Of a stretch of DNA of 64,000 nucleotides, positions 55,920-64,000 are shown piece after piece. The stretch is from Belliella baltica DSM 15883. Lineage in GTDB: Bacteria; Bacteroidota; Bacteroidia; Cytophagales; Cyclobacteriaceae. How positions within the stretch are numbered: position 1 is the first letter of the stretch; each line of letters begins with the position of its first letter. Location: the NCBI RefSeq assembly GCF_000265405.1, contig NC_018010.1, positions 2,315,501-2,379,500 on the forward strand, in the 5' to 3' direction. The notes below the pieces were generated by a model. The model was not told where the DNA came from and did not search any database. It worked only from the letters and a program-made list of their open reading frames with translations. The position numbers and the translations under genes are program-made.

Positions 55920-56013
55920 ATGCTAGCTAATTCGATTTGCTTATGAGAGATTGGGAGCACCCAATGCCCGGAAAAGATTGGGGAAGAATGAAAATTTATT
56001 TAGATTATGGAAA
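55920..56013 (+). repeat. Duplicated upstream leader, copy 2 (before peptide 3)
   Basis: Counterpart of 53119-53212: ATGCTAGCTAATTC to the start codon region, with the hairpin ATTGGG-AGCA-CCCAAT followed by GCCCGGAAAAG and ATGAAAATTTATTTAGAT. The peptide gene reads on directly from it. Confidence 0.8.
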
Positions 56014-56192
56014 AGTTTAAGGAATTAAACAAAAATGAATTGATGGAGATTTATGGAGGGAAAGTTGATTATTATGAATATTCTTGGACTGGAACTAACA
56101 ATCCTATTATTTATACAGCAGAAGCAGTTGTAAATGGAGGTAAGGCCATTGCAAATGCAGGCATTTGGATTTGGAATCAATTAGTAGATTAA
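56007..56192 (+). CDS. Double-glycine leader peptide 3 (61 aa)
   Basis: A 61-codon gene whose leader MEKFKELNKNELMEIYGG has the same consensus as the other two (EL then Ile/Leu/Val, x, GG). The 43-residue core begins KVDYYEYSWTGTNNP and ends GIWIWNQLVD, with two aromatic-rich ends and a small-residue middle (AEAVVNGGKAIANAG). It probably belongs with the CPBP gene at 56273, which lies 80 bp downstream, and is exported by the shared ABC transporter. Confidence 0.8.
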   Translation: MEKFKELNKNELMEIYGGKVDYYEYSWTGTNNPIIYTAEAVVNGGKAIANAGIWIWNQLVD

Positions 56193-56272
56193 TTGAAAAC
56201 AATTCAGAAATTCATAATTGTGCGCATCGGTGCTTTACGGTGCGCACATTCTCTTATCGAAAAAAATCATAA

Positions 56273-57055
56273 ATGAAAAATAATTTTCCTTCTAAAATCT
56301 TGCATAGTGCTGAATTAATCGTGGTTCCTTTCTTTATTTCAGCAATAATTTGTATGCCTTTTTTGTTTTTTGGTATTGAAGATTCAATTTATGGATTTAC
56401 ACTTTTTATTATTTATGGAATAACAATAGTTCTTTATGCTTGGATAAGGAACAAAAGAAAGTGGCCTTTTGATTTTAGTTTTAGGTTACCTAGCATCCGA
56501 TGGATTGCTTATTCTTTGTTATTTATTGTTACCATGATTCTGGCTATTAGTCATCCTCTGAACTATTTGATTAACCTTTTATTACAGAATAAAAACAAAG
56601 GTATGGCAATGGAATTATTTTCAATCTTCTCATTTGGAGCTGTTTTTATTGGTCCAATAGTAGAGGAATTGATATTTCGGGGTATTATCCTTAATGGACT
56701 TAGAGATAAATATGGAAGTAATTTAGCCTTGACTATTTCTAGTATTTTATTTGCCATTATTCATATTCAACCTGCTCAGATAATTACAGCTTTATTGATG
56801 GGACTGGTTTTTGGTTATATATTTATCAAGACAAATAGTTTGGGTTTAGTAATTCTGTTACATTCTGTAGCCAACCTGACGAGTATATTAATTGGGGAGT
56901 TTTTGAAAATTGATACTTCCATAGACAACTTGGAAAGTTATATGATTTATGGAAAATGGACTTTCTTCATTATTGGGATCTCTGTTTTGATTTGTGTTTA
57001 TTTGTTTTTGAAATATTGGAGAAGGAGCGGTGAATTGGAATTTAGCAGAAAGTGA
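56273..57055 (+). CDS. CPBP-family intramembrane metalloprotease 3
   Basis: The 260-residue protein has ~7 hydrophobic segments. The motifs VEELIFRGIILNGL, SILFAIIHIQP and ILLHSVANLTS give all three catalytic elements of the family. It is longer than the other two at the N-terminus. It pairs with peptide 3 and is followed by repeat copy R3. Immunity or processing is the likely role. Confidence 0.87.
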   Translation: MKNNFPSKILHSAELIVVPFFISAIICMPFLFFGIEDSIYGFTLFIIYGITIVLYAWIRNKRKWPFDFSFRLPSIRWIAYSLLFIVTMILAISHPLNYLINLLLQNKNKGMAMELFSIFSFGAVFIGPIVEELIFRGIILNGLRDKYGSNLALTISSILFAIIHIQPAQIITALLMGLVFGYIFIKTNSLGLVILLHSVANLTSILIGEFLKIDTSIDNLESYMIYGKWTFFIIGISVLICVYLFLKYWRRSGELEFSRK

Positions 57056-57077
57056 AGATTGATTTTTTTAGAGCAAT

Positions 57078-57316
57078 AATCGTCCATCCCTACGAGACTT
57101 TCACCGAGTCGCAAGTTTCGTGGCTAAGTGTGTTGAAACCCACCGTTAAGATTTCGGTCGTGCCGCTGGCACTGGAAAGTCTGGGATATTTCTTAAGATA
57201 AGAGGGAGTTTCCGTATCAGCTCCGTAGGAACGACCGATATATTAATCATGGATTTCAATTCTTGACAATGAGGTAGCCATGCTATTCAGAAGTCACGTA
57301 GTGACGACCGATATAG
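57078..57316 (+). repeat. Hairpin-rich dispersed repeat, copy R3
   Basis: Third and most diverged copy of the ~235-bp repeat, with CGTCCATCCCTACGAGAC, TGTGTTGAAACCCACC, GTGCCGCTGGCAC and GTCACGTAGTGAC. The middle palindrome CATGGATTTCAAT has lost its second arm. It follows CPBP 3 by 22 bp. Confidence 0.8.
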
Positions 57317-57336
57317 TTTTTGATCAATCAGCAAAA

Positions 57337-57365
57337 AAAGCGAGGCAATTTAATTTGCCTCGCTT
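57337..57365. terminator. Bidirectional terminator between CPBP 3 and hisB
   Basis: AAAGCGAGGCAA, TTTAA(T) loop, TTGCCTCGCTTT with A-run on one side and TTTATTT on the other, so it stops both the + strand peptide module and the - strand his operon. Confidence 0.85.
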
Positions 57366-57387
57366 TATTTAAATTATTTTCCTCGCC

Positions 57388-58482
57388 TTACAAAACCCCC
57401 TTCGTACTCGGAAGTTGATTCAAGGCATTGAGATCTCTTTTTACGGCCATTTTGATGGCTCTTGCCATGGATTTGAAGATCGCTTCGATTTTGTGGTGTT
57501 CGTTTGAACCTTCGGCTTTGATATTCAGGTTACATTTGGCTGTGTCGGAGAAGGATTTGAAGAAATGGTAGAACATCTCCGTAGGCATTTCTCCAATTTT
57601 TTCTCTTTTGAATTCTGCTTCCCAAACCATCCAAGGACGTCCGCCAAAGTCTATTGCACATTGTGCCAACACATCGTCCATCGGCAAAAGGAAACCATAA
57701 CGATAGATGCCCTTTTTGTCTCCAAGCGCCTTTAAATAAGCTTCACCAAGTGCCAAGGCTGTATCTTCAATCGTATGATGCTCGTCGATGTGCAAGTCCC
57801 CTTTGACCTGAATATCCAAATCAGTACCGCCATGCTTGCCCAGTTGCTCTAGCATGTGGTCAAAGAAATGCAAACCTGTGCTGATATTGCACTTGCCTGT
57901 TCCATCCAAATTGAGGCTGATTTTGATGTCAGTCTCTGAAGTTTTTCTATCTACTGATGCTTTTCTCGCTGGAAGTCTGAGGAATTCATAGATTTCATCC
58001 CAAGAAGTAGTGCAGAAGTCTGCGTCTTCAAAAGCTTCTCCAATGAAAATGGATTTGGTTCCAAGGTTTTTTGCGAGTTGAACATCTGTTTTCCTATCTC
58101 CGATCACATAGGAATTGGCTAGGTCATAGTCGCCGTTTTGATAAGCTGTGAGCATACCGATCCCTGGTTTACGAGTAGGTAAGTTTTCGTGTTCAAATGA
58201 CTTATCGATATGCACAGCCGTAAAAATGATGCCTTCTCCTTCGAGGGTCTTCATCATTTTGTTTTGGGCTGGCCAAAAGGTGTCTTCTGGAAAAGAATCC
58301 GTACCTAAGCCATCTTGATTGGTGACCATGATTAGTTCAAAATCACATTCCTCAGCTATTTTCCTGAGATTGCTCAATGCTTTGGGGTAGAATTCTAATT
58401 TCTCCAAGCTGTCAACTTGGAAGTCAGTAGGGGGCTCGATGATGATGGTGCCATCACGATCAATAAATAATGCTTTCTTCAT
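57388..58482 (-). CDS. hisB: Bifunctional histidinol-phosphatase / imidazoleglycerol-phosphate dehydratase
   Basis: The 364-residue protein joins a HAD phosphatase (FIDRDGTI DxD motif, [18 protein letters not shown]; residues ~1-165) to an IGPD domain ([69 protein letters not shown]). The fusion is usual in Bacteroidota and gammaproteobacteria. It overlaps hisC by 4 bp and is the last gene of the operon in this window; the customary hisH-A-F-I genes do not follow. Confidence 0.97.
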   Translation of the reverse strand: MKKALFIDRDGTIIIEPPTDFQVDSLEKLEFYPKALSNLRKIAEECDFELIMVTNQDGLGTDSFPEDTFWPAQNKMMKTLEGEGIIFTAVHIDKSFEHENLPTRKPGIGMLTAYQNGDYDLANSYVIGDRKTDVQLAKNLGTKSIFIGEAFEDADFCTTSWDEIYEFLRLPARKASVDRKTSETDIKISLNLDGTGKCNISTGLHFFDHMLEQLGKHGGTDLDIQVKGDLHIDEHHTIEDTALALGEAYLKALGDKKGIYRYGFLLPMDDVLAQCAIDFGGRPWMVWEAEFKREKIGEMPTEMFYHFFKSFSDTAKCNLNIKAEGSNEHHKIEAIFKSMARAIKMAVKRDLNALNQLPSTKGVL

Positions 58483-59531
58483 GGCTTGTATTGCACTAGA
58501 GCTTTTAATAAAGCTTCGTTTTCAGTTCTTGTTCCAACAGAAATTCTCAAACAGTCTTCGCAAAGGACTACCTTGGATCTATCTCTGATGATGATGGTTT
58601 GTTCGATTAAGTATTCGTAAATTTTTCTAGCTCCCTCGGTCTTGATCAGAAGAAAATTCGCGTGAGAAGGATAGATTGTAGATACAAAAGGGAATTTTTC
58701 TAGTTCAGTTTTAAGGAACGCTCTTTCTGCTAGCGTATCTTTAACTATTCTTTGAATTGCACTTGCATTATCCAAAGCTTCTAATACCTTTTCTTGGGTA
58801 AGTCCAGAGATATTGTATGGAGGTTTGATCAAATTCAGGATTTTGATGATTTCTACTGATGCAAAAGCCATCCCAATTCGCAAAGAAGCAAGTCCCCAAG
58901 CTTTGGAGAAAGTCTGCATCACCAAGAGGTTTGGATAATTCGCTAATTCTGTCGTGAAACTTGGTTCATCACTGAAATCAATATATGCTTCATCAACTAC
59001 TACCAAGCCCTGGAAATTATTCAGAATCTGATGGATATCTGATCTTTTGACTTTGTTGCCACTTGGGTTATTTGGTGAGCAAATGAAGATGATTTTTGTG
59101 TTTTCATTGACTGCCTCCAGAATGGCATCAGGTCTGAGTTGATAGTCAGGAGTAAGGTTTACTTTCTGAATAGCGATATCGTTGATCCCTGCACTAACTT
59201 CATACATGCCATAAGTAGGAGGAAGCAAGATGATGTTATCAATACCCGGCCTACAAAATGCGCGCATCAACAAATCTATCGCTTCATCACTGCCATTTCC
59301 CAAGAAAATTTGATTGGCTTCTACACCTTTGACTACAGCTAACTTCTGTTTGATATCCAGTTGATAAGGATCAGGATATCTGTTGAATTTCCCATCAGCC
59401 ATCGAGCCAAATGGATTTTCATTGGCATCAAGAAATATCCCAGCTTTTCCCGAATACTCATCACGAGCGGAAGAGTAAGGCTTGATTTTGCTGATGTGTG
59501 GACGAAGTAATTTTTCTAGATCGAAAGCCAT
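58479..59531 (-). CDS. hisC: Histidinol-phosphate aminotransferase
   Basis: This 350-residue fold-type I aminotransferase has [45 protein letters not shown] and the PLP-binding Lys in [14 protein letters not shown]. It converts imidazole-acetol phosphate to histidinol phosphate. It shares one base with the hisD stop and 4 bp with hisB, so it is translated in a coupled operon. Confidence 0.96.
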   Translation of the reverse strand: MAFDLEKLLRPHISKIKPYSSARDEYSGKAGIFLDANENPFGSMADGKFNRYPDPYQLDIKQKLAVVKGVEANQIFLGNGSDEAIDLLMRAFCRPGIDNIILLPPTYGMYEVSAGINDIAIQKVNLTPDYQLRPDAILEAVNENTKIIFICSPNNPSGNKVKRSDIHQILNNFQGLVVVDEAYIDFSDEPSFTTELANYPNLLVMQTFSKAWGLASLRIGMAFASVEIIKILNLIKPPYNISGLTQEKVLEALDNASAIQRIVKDTLAERAFLKTELEKFPFVSTIYPSHANFLLIKTEGARKIYEYLIEQTIIIRDRSKVVLCEDCLRISVGTRTENEALLKALVQYKP

Positions 59532-60829
59532 CAGGAATTTTCTTTTAGATAATTTAGACGGATGGTAACTGCATTCTTGTGGGCTTCTAAGAGTTCGTTT
59601 TCAGCCATGATTTCTATGGTCGGACCGATATTCTGAATTCCCTTCGCAGTGATTTTTTGATAGGTTATTTTTTTGGTAAAGCTGTCTAATGAAACTCCAC
59701 TGTAATTTCTCGCATAACCATAAGTTGGTAGCGTATGGTTGGTTCCAGAAGCATAATCTCCGGCGGATTCTGGAGTGAAGTTTCCGATGAAAACAGATCC
59801 TGCATTTTTGATTCTATTCACAACTTCTTCTTCATCCTCTTCTTTGACACAGATGATCAAATGCTCAGGAGCATATTCATTGATCAAGTCAATGGCTTTG
59901 TCCTGATTGTTAATCACCACCGCTACAGAATTGCCCAATGCTTTTTTGGCGATTTCTTTTCTAGATAGTTTTTCTACTTGAAGATCGACTTCTTGCATCA
60001 CTTTTTGAGCAACTTTTTCAGATGAAGCGACCAAGATTACTTGGGAATCAACTCCATGTTCGGCTTGTGAAAGCAAATCTGAAGCAACAAAGGCAGGAAT
60101 AGCAGATTCATCTGCGTAAACTAACACCTCAGAAGGTCCGGCAGGCATATCTATCGCAACTCCTTTTTTTACAGCCAATTGCTTGGCAGCAGTTACATAT
60201 TGATTTCCTGGACCAAAGATTTTGTCTACTGCAGGAACAGACTCTGTTCCATAAGTCATGGCAGCTACTGCTTGAGCACCACCAACTTTGACGATTTTGT
60301 CAATTCCGATTAGGTCGGCAGTATAAAGTATAGCAGGGTGAATATTACCTTCTTTGTTGGGAGGTGTGCAAAGTACAATTTCCTCGCAACCTGCAATATT
60401 CGCAGGAATACCAAGCATCAAAACAGTGGAAAAAAGTGGTGCTGTACCTCCTGGAATGTATAAGCCGACTTTTTGAATTCCGACAGTTTTACGCATACAG
60501 GTTACACCTTCCATGGTATCCATAACCAAGTCAGGACTCTGTTGTGCTTCGTGAAATTTATCAATATTTTCCTTCGCCTGCAAAATGGCTTTTTGCAAAT
60601 CTTCGGAAACTAGTGCCTTGGCAGCACTGATTTCTTCTCTGCTTGCCAAAAGGTTTTTGATGGTGACATGATCATATTCTAAAGCAAATTTTTTCAATGC
60701 CTTATCGCCTTGTCTTTTTACTTTACGCATGATCGGCTTGACAATTTTTTCTATGTCTTTGGATTTTTGAACTGGTCTTGCCAATTCTGATTTCCATTCT
60801 CCTTTTACAGGATTGACTAAAATTTTCAT
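59531..60829 (-). CDS. hisD: Histidinol dehydrogenase
   Basis: The 432-residue enzyme carries out the last two steps of histidine synthesis. Motifs include [81 protein letters not shown] with the zinc-binding Gln/His, and [19 protein letters not shown]. It lies 62 bp after hisG. Confidence 0.97.
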   Translation of the reverse strand: MKILVNPVKGEWKSELARPVQKSKDIEKIVKPIMRKVKRQGDKALKKFALEYDHVTIKNLLASREEISAAKALVSEDLQKAILQAKENIDKFHEAQQSPDLVMDTMEGVTCMRKTVGIQKVGLYIPGGTAPLFSTVLMLGIPANIAGCEEIVLCTPPNKEGNIHPAILYTADLIGIDKIVKVGGAQAVAAMTYGTESVPAVDKIFGPGNQYVTAAKQLAVKKGVAIDMPAGPSEVLVYADESAIPAFVASDLLSQAEHGVDSQVILVASSEKVAQKVMQEVDLQVEKLSRKEIAKKALGNSVAVVINNQDKAIDLINEYAPEHLIICVKEEDEEEVVNRIKNAGSVFIGNFTPESAGDYASGTNHTLPTYGYARNYSGVSLDSFTKKITYQKITAKGIQNIGPTIEIMAENELLEAHKNAVTIRLNYLKENS

Positions 60830-60891
60830 GTTTTTGAATTTAGGTTTGAGATAAAAATCAAATTGAAATTGAATTCTTCTCTTTTACTTTA

Positions 60892-61752
60892 TTAAAGCAC
60901 CATTTTTTCAATAGGAACTACAAGAATTCCTTCTGCACCTGCCGCTCTCAGTTCTTCTATATTTTCCCAAAACTGATCTTCGCTCAAAACTGAGTGTACT
61001 GATGACCAGCCTTCTTGTGCCAAAGGCAAGATCGTCGGGCTTCTCATGCCAGGAATTAGAGAAATGATTTTATCCAAAGATTTGTTTGGAGCGTTAAGCA
61101 AAACATATTTATTGCTTTTACCAGTCTGAACAGCATTCATTCTGAACAATAATTTGTCAACAATGGCTCTCTTTTCTTCAGGTAAATATTTGTTTGAAAT
61201 CAAAACTGCTTCAGATTTAAAAATCTGCTCTACTTCCTTCAAGCCATTCATCATCAAAGTAGAACCCGAGCTTACGATATCGCAAATTCCTTCTGCAAGT
61301 CCAATACTTGGAGCAATTTCTACTGAGCCTGAAATCTCATGAATTTCCGCTTTGATATTTTTTGATTTCAAATAATCTCCTAGAATCTTTGGATAAGAGG
61401 TGGCGATATTTTTTCCGTCAAAATAATTGATTCCTGGGTAGTCTTCTCCTTTTGGGATGGCAAGAGAAAGTCTGCATTTAGAAAAACCGAGTTTCTTCAA
61501 TACTTGAACTTCTTTGTCTTTTTCTACTAATTCGTTTTCTCCAACGATTCCTAAATCAGCAACGCCATCAGAGACATAGCCAGGAATATCGTCATCTCTC
61601 AAAAAGAGAAATTCTATGGGGAAATTGGTGGAGGTGGACTTTAGTTTTCCTGTTCCATTATAAAACTTGATACCACATTCTTTTATGAGGCTTAATGAAT
61701 CTTCGCTGAGTCTTCCGCTTTTTTGAACGGCAATACGGATAATATTTTCCAT
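60892..61752 (-). CDS. hisG: ATP phosphoribosyltransferase (long form)
   Basis: The 286-residue enzyme catalyses the first step of histidine synthesis and is the feedback-controlled one. It has the start IRIAVQKSGRLSEDSLSLI, GIVGENELVE, the PRPP-binding region EGICDIVSSGSTLMMNGL and a ~70-residue ACT-like C-terminal domain (MRSPTILPLAQEGW), as in HisG_L. It is preceded by a histidine-codon leader at 61861-61944 and a canonical promoter. Confidence 0.97.
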   Translation of the reverse strand: MENIIRIAVQKSGRLSEDSLSLIKECGIKFYNGTGKLKSTSTNFPIEFLFLRDDDIPGYVSDGVADLGIVGENELVEKDKEVQVLKKLGFSKCRLSLAIPKGEDYPGINYFDGKNIATSYPKILGDYLKSKNIKAEIHEISGSVEIAPSIGLAEGICDIVSSGSTLMMNGLKEVEQIFKSEAVLISNKYLPEEKRAIVDKLLFRMNAVQTGKSNKYVLLNAPNKSLDKIISLIPGMRSPTILPLAQEGWSSVHSVLSEDQFWENIEELRAAGAEGILVVPIEKMVL

Positions 61753-61789
61753 GTATGCAATATACGTTTAGTAATACAAAACAAATAAA

Positions 61790-61875
61790 TGATTTGGACG
61801 ATAGGGCTGTATAAATATATCAACAGCCTTCCTTGGGCGATATGTAATTGATTTTCCTCCTTAGGAGGAATGATG
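61790..61875 (-). promoter_or_regulatory. Putative his attenuator hairpins
   Basis: On the - strand, TTCCTCC-TAA-GGAGGAA forms a 7-bp hairpin with the leader's stop codon in its loop (61855-61871), and GGCTGT-(12 nt)-ACAGCC a second stem (61804-61828), followed by TATCGTCC and a T-rich run. Together with the His leader peptide they fit transcription attenuation, although the T-tract after the second stem is modest. Confidence 0.5.
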
Positions 61876-61944
61876 GATATGATGAACAGTACCAGCATGA
61901 GCTGTCGCTAAAAATAATTCGATATGGAGTAAATTGCTGTTCAT
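61861..61944 (-). CDS. hisL: his operon leader peptide (27 aa, six His)
   Basis: A 28-codon frame (ATG at 61944, TAA at 61861) encodes a short peptide starting MNSNLLHIELF and ending TVHHIHHSS, with six histidine codons, all CAT, four of them clustered just before the stop (HHIHH). The ATG is about 5 nt from the predicted transcription start, so the mRNA is almost leaderless here. Clustered His codons upstream of hisG are the hallmark of ribosome-mediated attenuation. No SD sequence is seen. Confidence 0.75.
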   Translation of the reverse strand: MNSNLLHIELFLATAHAGTVHHIHHSS

Positions 61945-61953
61945 TTATGCATG

Positions 61954-61983
61954 CAAAGTTAAATACCAAATCTTAACAAGCAA
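61954..61983 (-). promoter_or_regulatory. Canonical Bacteroidota promoter of the his operon
   Basis: TTTG (TTG at 61981-61983) and TAACTTTG (61954-61961) are separated by 19 bp, a full match to TTG-N19-TAnnTTTG. Transcription should begin near 61949, just ahead of the leader ATG at 61944. Confidence 0.75.
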
Positions 61984-62041
61984 AAGTTGGAGAATGTTTT
62001 TCTTATTATTTTGGATAAATGGGCAACTTTTTCTCTAATTA

Positions 62042-62614
62042 TCAATAATACAGACTCAAAAGGCCGAAAAGAAAACCGATGATACTTCCGAGACTGATTT
62101 CTTGCATCGAATGTCTTCCCAAGGTAAGCCTTGACCAACCTATACAAATCCCAAATAACAAAAACCCTAATCCAAGAATCATAGAAATTTCAAAAAACTT
62201 TGGGACAATAAATAGGGCTATTGCCAAATGAAGGGAGGCTTTGATTTTGAAGTTTACCAAAGCCATCGAAATAAGCATCCCCAAAAAAGAAGCAGTGGTG
62301 ACAAGGACTACTTTTGGAAAATGAAGTATCACAAATAGAATCAAACAGATTGTAAAGAGAAGGATACTGAATGGATAAAATCCCCGTCTTTGTTTCTGAT
62401 CTGAGACATCAAAGTTACTGTAGGTTCCCCTTTTGGTCTTGATGTAATTATGGATTAATATGGGAAAAGTAACAACTGACAAAATAGCGATCGATATGAT
62501 GACAGCGGTATTTTTTTCCAAATCATAAAAACTTATAAAAATCACATAAAGCGAGCCTACTAAAAGGGGATGCCCGATGATTGAAATAAGTTTTGCAATT
62601 TGAAGCTTGGTCAT
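62042..62614 (-). CDS. PAP2-like membrane protein
   Basis: I take the ATG at 62614; an upstream start at 62644 overlaps the neighbouring gene more. The ~190-residue protein has six hydrophobic helices. Near the C-terminus, KASLHLAIALF and the line GWSRLTLGRHSMQEISLGSI (SRxxxxxH type) resemble the catalytic motifs 2 and 3 of PAP2 phosphatases. Typical PAP2 proteins dephosphorylate lipid phosphates, but motif 1 is not well defined, so activity is uncertain. It overlaps the VOC gene stop by 4 bp (ATGA). Confidence 0.7.
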   Translation of the reverse strand: MTKLQIAKLISIIGHPLLVGSLYVIFISFYDLEKNTAVIISIAILSVVTFPILIHNYIKTKRGTYSNFDVSDQKQRRGFYPFSILLFTICLILFVILHFPKVVLVTTASFLGMLISMALVNFKIKASLHLAIALFIVPKFFEISMILGLGFLLFGICIGWSRLTLGRHSMQEISLGSIIGFLFGLLSLYY

Positions 62615-63015
62615 GATTTTTTTATAGGTTCTATCAAATCCCATAGATTACCATAAAGATCTTCAAATACGACTACCTTCCCGAAGCTTTCAGTTGACCG
62701 ATCTCTGAAAATTTTAATATCCTGATCAAGTAAATTCTGATAATCCCGCTCAAAATCATCTGTATGAAGAAATAGAAAAACTCTTCCTCCAGTTTGGTTA
62801 CCGATGGCATTCTTTTGTTGTTCACCAGATGCTTTAGCAAGTAGAATATGGCAATTCTGATCGGTTGACCCGGGAGGAGCTATTCTTACCCATCTTTTGG
62901 TTTCTGAGATTTGTGTATCTTCTAAGAGTTGGAAGTGTAACTTTTTCGTGTAAAAGTCAATCGCATCATCATAGTCCTCTACGATTAGTGCAAATTGAGC
63001 AATGTGTTGTGCCAT
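62611..63015 (-). CDS. VOC-family (glyoxalase-like) protein
   Basis: This 134-residue protein has the two-module vicinal-oxygen-chelate pattern: QFALIVEDYDDAIDFYTKKL in the first half and GGRVFLFLHTDDFERDYQNL with FEDLYGNLWDLIEP in the second. The final Glu of the second module is the usual metal ligand, and the His in the first beta strand is not obvious. It is cytoplasmic with unknown substrate, and its stop overlaps the start of the PAP2-like gene by 4 bp. Confidence 0.88.
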   Translation of the reverse strand: MAQHIAQFALIVEDYDDAIDFYTKKLHFQLLEDTQISETKRWVRIAPPGSTDQNCHILLAKASGEQQKNAIGNQTGGRVFLFLHTDDFERDYQNLLDQDIKIFRDRSTESFGKVVVFEDLYGNLWDLIEPIKKS

Positions 63016-63148
63016 TTCTGTGGATTATAAATTAATTGCAGTTTAGGAAATCCAAATACTTATTTCTCTTCGTATTTCAATTTACAATATCGAGATTATC
63101 ATTTTTAAAATGGTAATCAGGTTTAGTTTGTGGTTCAATTTTTCGGTA

Positions 63149-63176
63149 AAAAGGTAGCTATGTTGAGCTACCTTTT
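63149..63176. terminator. Bidirectional terminator
   Basis: AAAAGGTAGCT, ATGTTG, AGCTACCTTTTT with A/T-runs on both sides. It overlaps the end of the SGNH hydrolase gene (63158). Confidence 0.75.
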
Positions 63177-63901
63177 TCTTTTATCTGAAAAAGAATCATT
63201 TCTGACATTTTTAGATAACCCAAATCTGAAGGATGAATACCATCCTCAGCAAAAAAATCAGGTTCATAAAATTGATTTTGATCAATGAAAGTCACTTCTG
63301 GAATCAATGCTGCTAGTTGCTTGACTTCCAATCCCAATACTTTCCTATGTAGCCCTAAAAAGAATCTGATTATTAGAGGAATTGCAGGGAATTGATGAAC
63401 AGGAGGGATGAGAGGGATAATTATTTTTTTACAAGAAGATGAGCTGATAAATTCCGAAATGAAAACTTTTAATTCATAACTGAATTTTGAAGGAGGGGTA
63501 AATTGGAAACAGTCATTTGCACCAATCAAGATGATGCAAGTCTCGAAATATTGTGGAACTTTATTTTTATGCTTTTGAAATCTAGCATTAAGCCCAGAAG
63601 CTTTTAGACCGTTTTTTCCAATGTTATAGACATTCCTATCTTCAAGCGAGGTTGAAATATTAGCTGCAAAGGTTTTGTAAGCTTCACTTGCTCCAACACC
63701 AGCCGCAGTAGATTCGCCAATGATTAATAGATTCGGATTTTCTTTTTTAGATAGAAATTCCAAATACTCACTTTGTGAAGGTAATTTGATTATCTTTTTT
63801 CTTAGTTTTTTTCCAGCGAATAATAAAAAGGGATAGGAAGGGATTAAAAGTAAAACCTCAAAAAAATAAAGTAATCTGGATTTTAAAAATTGACTAGTCA
63901 T
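63158..63901 (-). CDS. SGNH/GDSL hydrolase
   Basis: The 247-residue protein begins with one membrane anchor or signal (residues ~8-28). The nucleophile Ser is in LLIIGESTAAGVG (a GDS-variant block), block III is IILIGANDCFQF with GxND, and the catalytic Asp/His are in EDGIHPSDLGYLKM. This family hydrolyses esters and thioesters of many kinds, and the substrate here is unknown. It is a separate - strand gene between two terminators. Confidence 0.85.
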   Translation of the reverse strand: MTSQFLKSRLLYFFEVLLLIPSYPFLLFAGKKLRKKIIKLPSQSEYLEFLSKKENPNLLIIGESTAAGVGASEAYKTFAANISTSLEDRNVYNIGKNGLKASGLNARFQKHKNKVPQYFETCIILIGANDCFQFTPPSKFSYELKVFISEFISSSSCKKIIIPLIPPVHQFPAIPLIIRFFLGLHRKVLGLEVKQLAALIPEVTFIDQNQFYEPDFFAEDGIHPSDLGYLKMSEMILFQIKEKGSST

Positions 63902-63946
63902 AATTTTTTAAGACTTGAATCTAAGCTTTTACGATTGTAGAAAAAG

Positions 63947-63979
63947 AAACAGATCGCTGATTTTTTTAGCGATCTGTTT
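63947..63979. terminator. Terminator at right end of window
   Basis: AAACAGATCGCT, GATTTTTTT loop, AGCGATCTGTTT, a 12-bp perfect stem with T-rich flank. It probably serves a gene beyond the window (- strand) or isolates the SGNH gene's upstream region. Confidence 0.7.
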
Positions 63980-64000
63980 TGAATATTTATTGAGAGAATT

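Overview
The window looks like a chromosome segment from an AT-rich marine or freshwater Bacteroidota, most likely order Cytophagales and family Cyclobacteriaceae (an Algoriphagus/Belliella-like genus; this is inference from gene content, not a database match). Supporting signs are a xylan-degradation locus full of secreted GH43/GH10/GH67/GH97/GH115 enzymes, promoters of the Bacteroidota type (TTG-N19-TAnnTTTG, found upstream of the lacI-like gene and of the his leader), HipBA, a 7TMR-DISM sensor, WbqC, and a peptide exporter with short double-glycine substrates.

Region 1 (1-13.3 kb, + strand) is a run of mostly secreted plant-polysaccharide enzymes: the tail of a GH95-like protein, a CE6-like acetyl esterase, three GH43 enzymes, an alpha/beta-hydrolase esterase, GH97, a GH10 xylanase, a Tat-type Gfo/Idh/MocA oxidoreductase and a CE1-like feruloyl esterase. 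Region 2 (13.5-18 kb, - strand) holds a beta-propeller remnant, a HipBA toxin-antitoxin pair and a membrane sensor whose cytoplasmic end is a domesticated IS1595 transposase zinc-ribbon domain. Region 3 (17.8-35 kb) finishes glucuronoxylan use: a second GH10, an SDR, GH67 and a LacI regulator on the - strand; UxuA, GH115, XylB and XylA on the + strand; a lone GH43; and a UxuB-type SDR. Three LacI-type operators (TGAAATCGGTT core) link the lacI-uxuA gap and the lone GH43. Together these enzymes would cut xylan, remove acetyl, feruloyl, arabinosyl, galactosyl and glucuronosyl groups, and feed xylose (XylA/XylB) and glucuronate (UxuB/UxuA) into central metabolism. No SusC/SusD pair lies in the window.

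Region 4 (34.8-37.3 kb) is two adjacent insertion sequences, IS1595-type and IS256-type, each with visible target duplications. Region 5 (37.3-48.3 kb) is mainly housekeeping: BamA-like protein, VF530, ClpC, WbqC, a YciO/TsaC-family protein, Nudix, MltG, YbgC, BrkB, a TPR lipoprotein, an HMA-like membrane protein and a lipoprotein made of two truncated-globin-like domains.

Region 6 (48.3-57.4 kb) is the most novel part: a HlyD-type adaptor and a C39-peptidase ABC exporter, an HTH regulator, three small double-glycine-leader peptides (one only 54 aa) and three CPBP intramembrane proteases. Two of the peptide genes share a duplicated ~95-bp upstream leader, and three copies of a ~235-bp hairpin-rich repeat bracket the modules. 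Region 7 (57.4-64 kb, - strand) is hisGDCB behind a canonical promoter and a histidine-rich leader peptide, followed by a PAP2-like membrane protein, a VOC protein and an SGNH hydrolase.
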